5,708 nt of DNA from Burkholderiales bacterium (GTDB lineage Bacteria > Pseudomonadota > Gammaproteobacteria > Burkholderiales > Burkholderiaceae_E): the NCBI GenBank assembly GCA_020348765.1, contig CP070753.1, forward strand, positions 2,160,279-2,165,986. Reading direction: 5' to 3'. Below, piece after piece: positions 5,283 to 5,708 of the stretch. The notes beneath the pieces are model-generated. The model saw only the letters and a list, made by a program, of their open reading frames with translations, made no database searches and was not told the DNA's origin. Position 1 is the first letter of the stretch. Each line of letters starts with the position of its first letter. Position numbers and translations under genes: made by a program.

Positions 5283-5708
5283 TCAGCGCCCGTAGAACTC
5301 CTTCACGGTATCCGCGGCGACCTGCTGCAGGAAGGTCGCGGTCTCCTTGTCGATCTTGCCGAAGTAGTCGTAGCTGTTGCCCACCGGCGACTTGCCGTAG
5401 ATGCTCGCGTACACGGTGCACGCCGCCAGGTAGGTGCCGATCAGGTCCGGGTGCGAGCCATCGTAATCCTTGTGCAGCTTGATGTCGGGCCTGCGACGAT
5501 AGGCCTCCTCGAACGCCAGTCCGACTGGGATGACCAGCGCGCCGACCTCGTTGCCGACCGAAACGTACAGATCCTCGGTGAGCCGGATGTTCTCCCCCTT
5601 GGCCCGCTTGTGCGGCGCCACGTAGGCGTGGGTCATGTACAGCGCGGTCTTGCCGCCGCGCCCGGTGATGATCCGGTCGTACTCGATCACCTTCTCGCGA
5701 AACTGCGC
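5283..5708 (-). CDS. SGNH/GDSL-type hydrolase, C-terminal part (5' end outside window)
   Basis: The minus frame is open from the window edge to a TGA at 5285-5283, giving 141 residues of a longer protein. A GTG at 5690 is in frame, but the reading continues upstream to the edge and the visible part lacks the N-terminal catalytic block, so the gene is cut by the window. The diagnostic part is DGSHPDLIGTYLAACTVYAS starting at visible residue 83. It matches the last block of SGNH hydrolases (D-x-x-H-P, supplying the aspartate and histidine of the triad: D83 and H86), followed by the GTYLAA helix typical of such families. Preceding segments (LYVSVGNEVGALVIPVGLAFEEAY) fit the strand and helix before that block. 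The nucleophile serine would lie outside the window. Substrates of such proteins include acyl or acetyl esters; none can be named here. It converges on the AhpD-like gene and is not part of its operon. Confidence 0.7.
   Translation of the reverse strand, partial: AQFREKVIEYDRIITGRGGKTALYMTHAYVAPHKRAKGENIRLTEDLYVSVGNEVGALVIPVGLAFEEAYRRRPDIKLHKDYDGSHPDLIGTYLAACTVYASIYGKSPVGNSYDYFGKIDKETATFLQQVAADTVKEFYGR

Overview
The window is GC-rich, densely coding DNA. Gene content (a persulfide dioxygenase-rhodanese fusion, a hemerythrin-like protein, an AhpD-like protein, an NTF2-like protein) and Shine-Dalgarno use suggest a free-living Pseudomonadota chromosome, probably gamma- or betaproteobacterial. 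That placement is inferred from protein style alone. I see no IS element, phage gene, CRISPR array, tRNA or rRNA.

Layout. The C-terminal end of a hydrophobic membrane protein (+, 1-198) converges on a minus-strand block. In transcription order (right to left) that block holds an exported HEAT/TPR protein (2715-1855), an NTF2/SnoaL-like protein (1770-1318) and an ETHE1-type persulfide dioxygenase fused to a rhodanese domain (1315-242). The last two are separated by only 2 nt. The 84-nt gap between the TPR gene and the NTF2-like gene holds two abutting perfect stem-loops and a third weaker one, ending 2 nt before a strong Shine-Dalgarno.

A 277-nt divergent region (2716-2992) separates this block from a plus-strand set: an alpha/beta hydrolase (2993-3889), a hemerythrin HHE protein (4053-4604) and a carboxymuconolactone decarboxylase/AhpD-like protein (4652-5224). 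The last two look like a two-gene operon. The 163-nt gap before the hemerythrin carries a tandem 11-bp repeat and a weak promoter. The set ends in a strong inverted repeat shared with a convergent, 5'-truncated SGNH/GDSL-like hydrolase (minus, 5708-5283).

Function. The most confident chemistry is sulfur oxidation: the fusion protein should oxidise glutathione persulfide to sulfite and GSH, with the rhodanese domain moving sulfane sulfur to or from thiols. Hemerythrin and AhpD-like proteins are commonly linked to O2, NO, iron or peroxide handling, so the neighbourhood has a redox theme. Nothing in the sequence proves that the two blocks act together. I found no convincing new defence or mobile system. 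The points most worth a second look are the NTF2-like/persulfide dioxygenase coupling, the hairpin cluster before it, the altered active-site residues in the AhpD-like protein and the alpha/beta hydrolase, and the tandem repeats.
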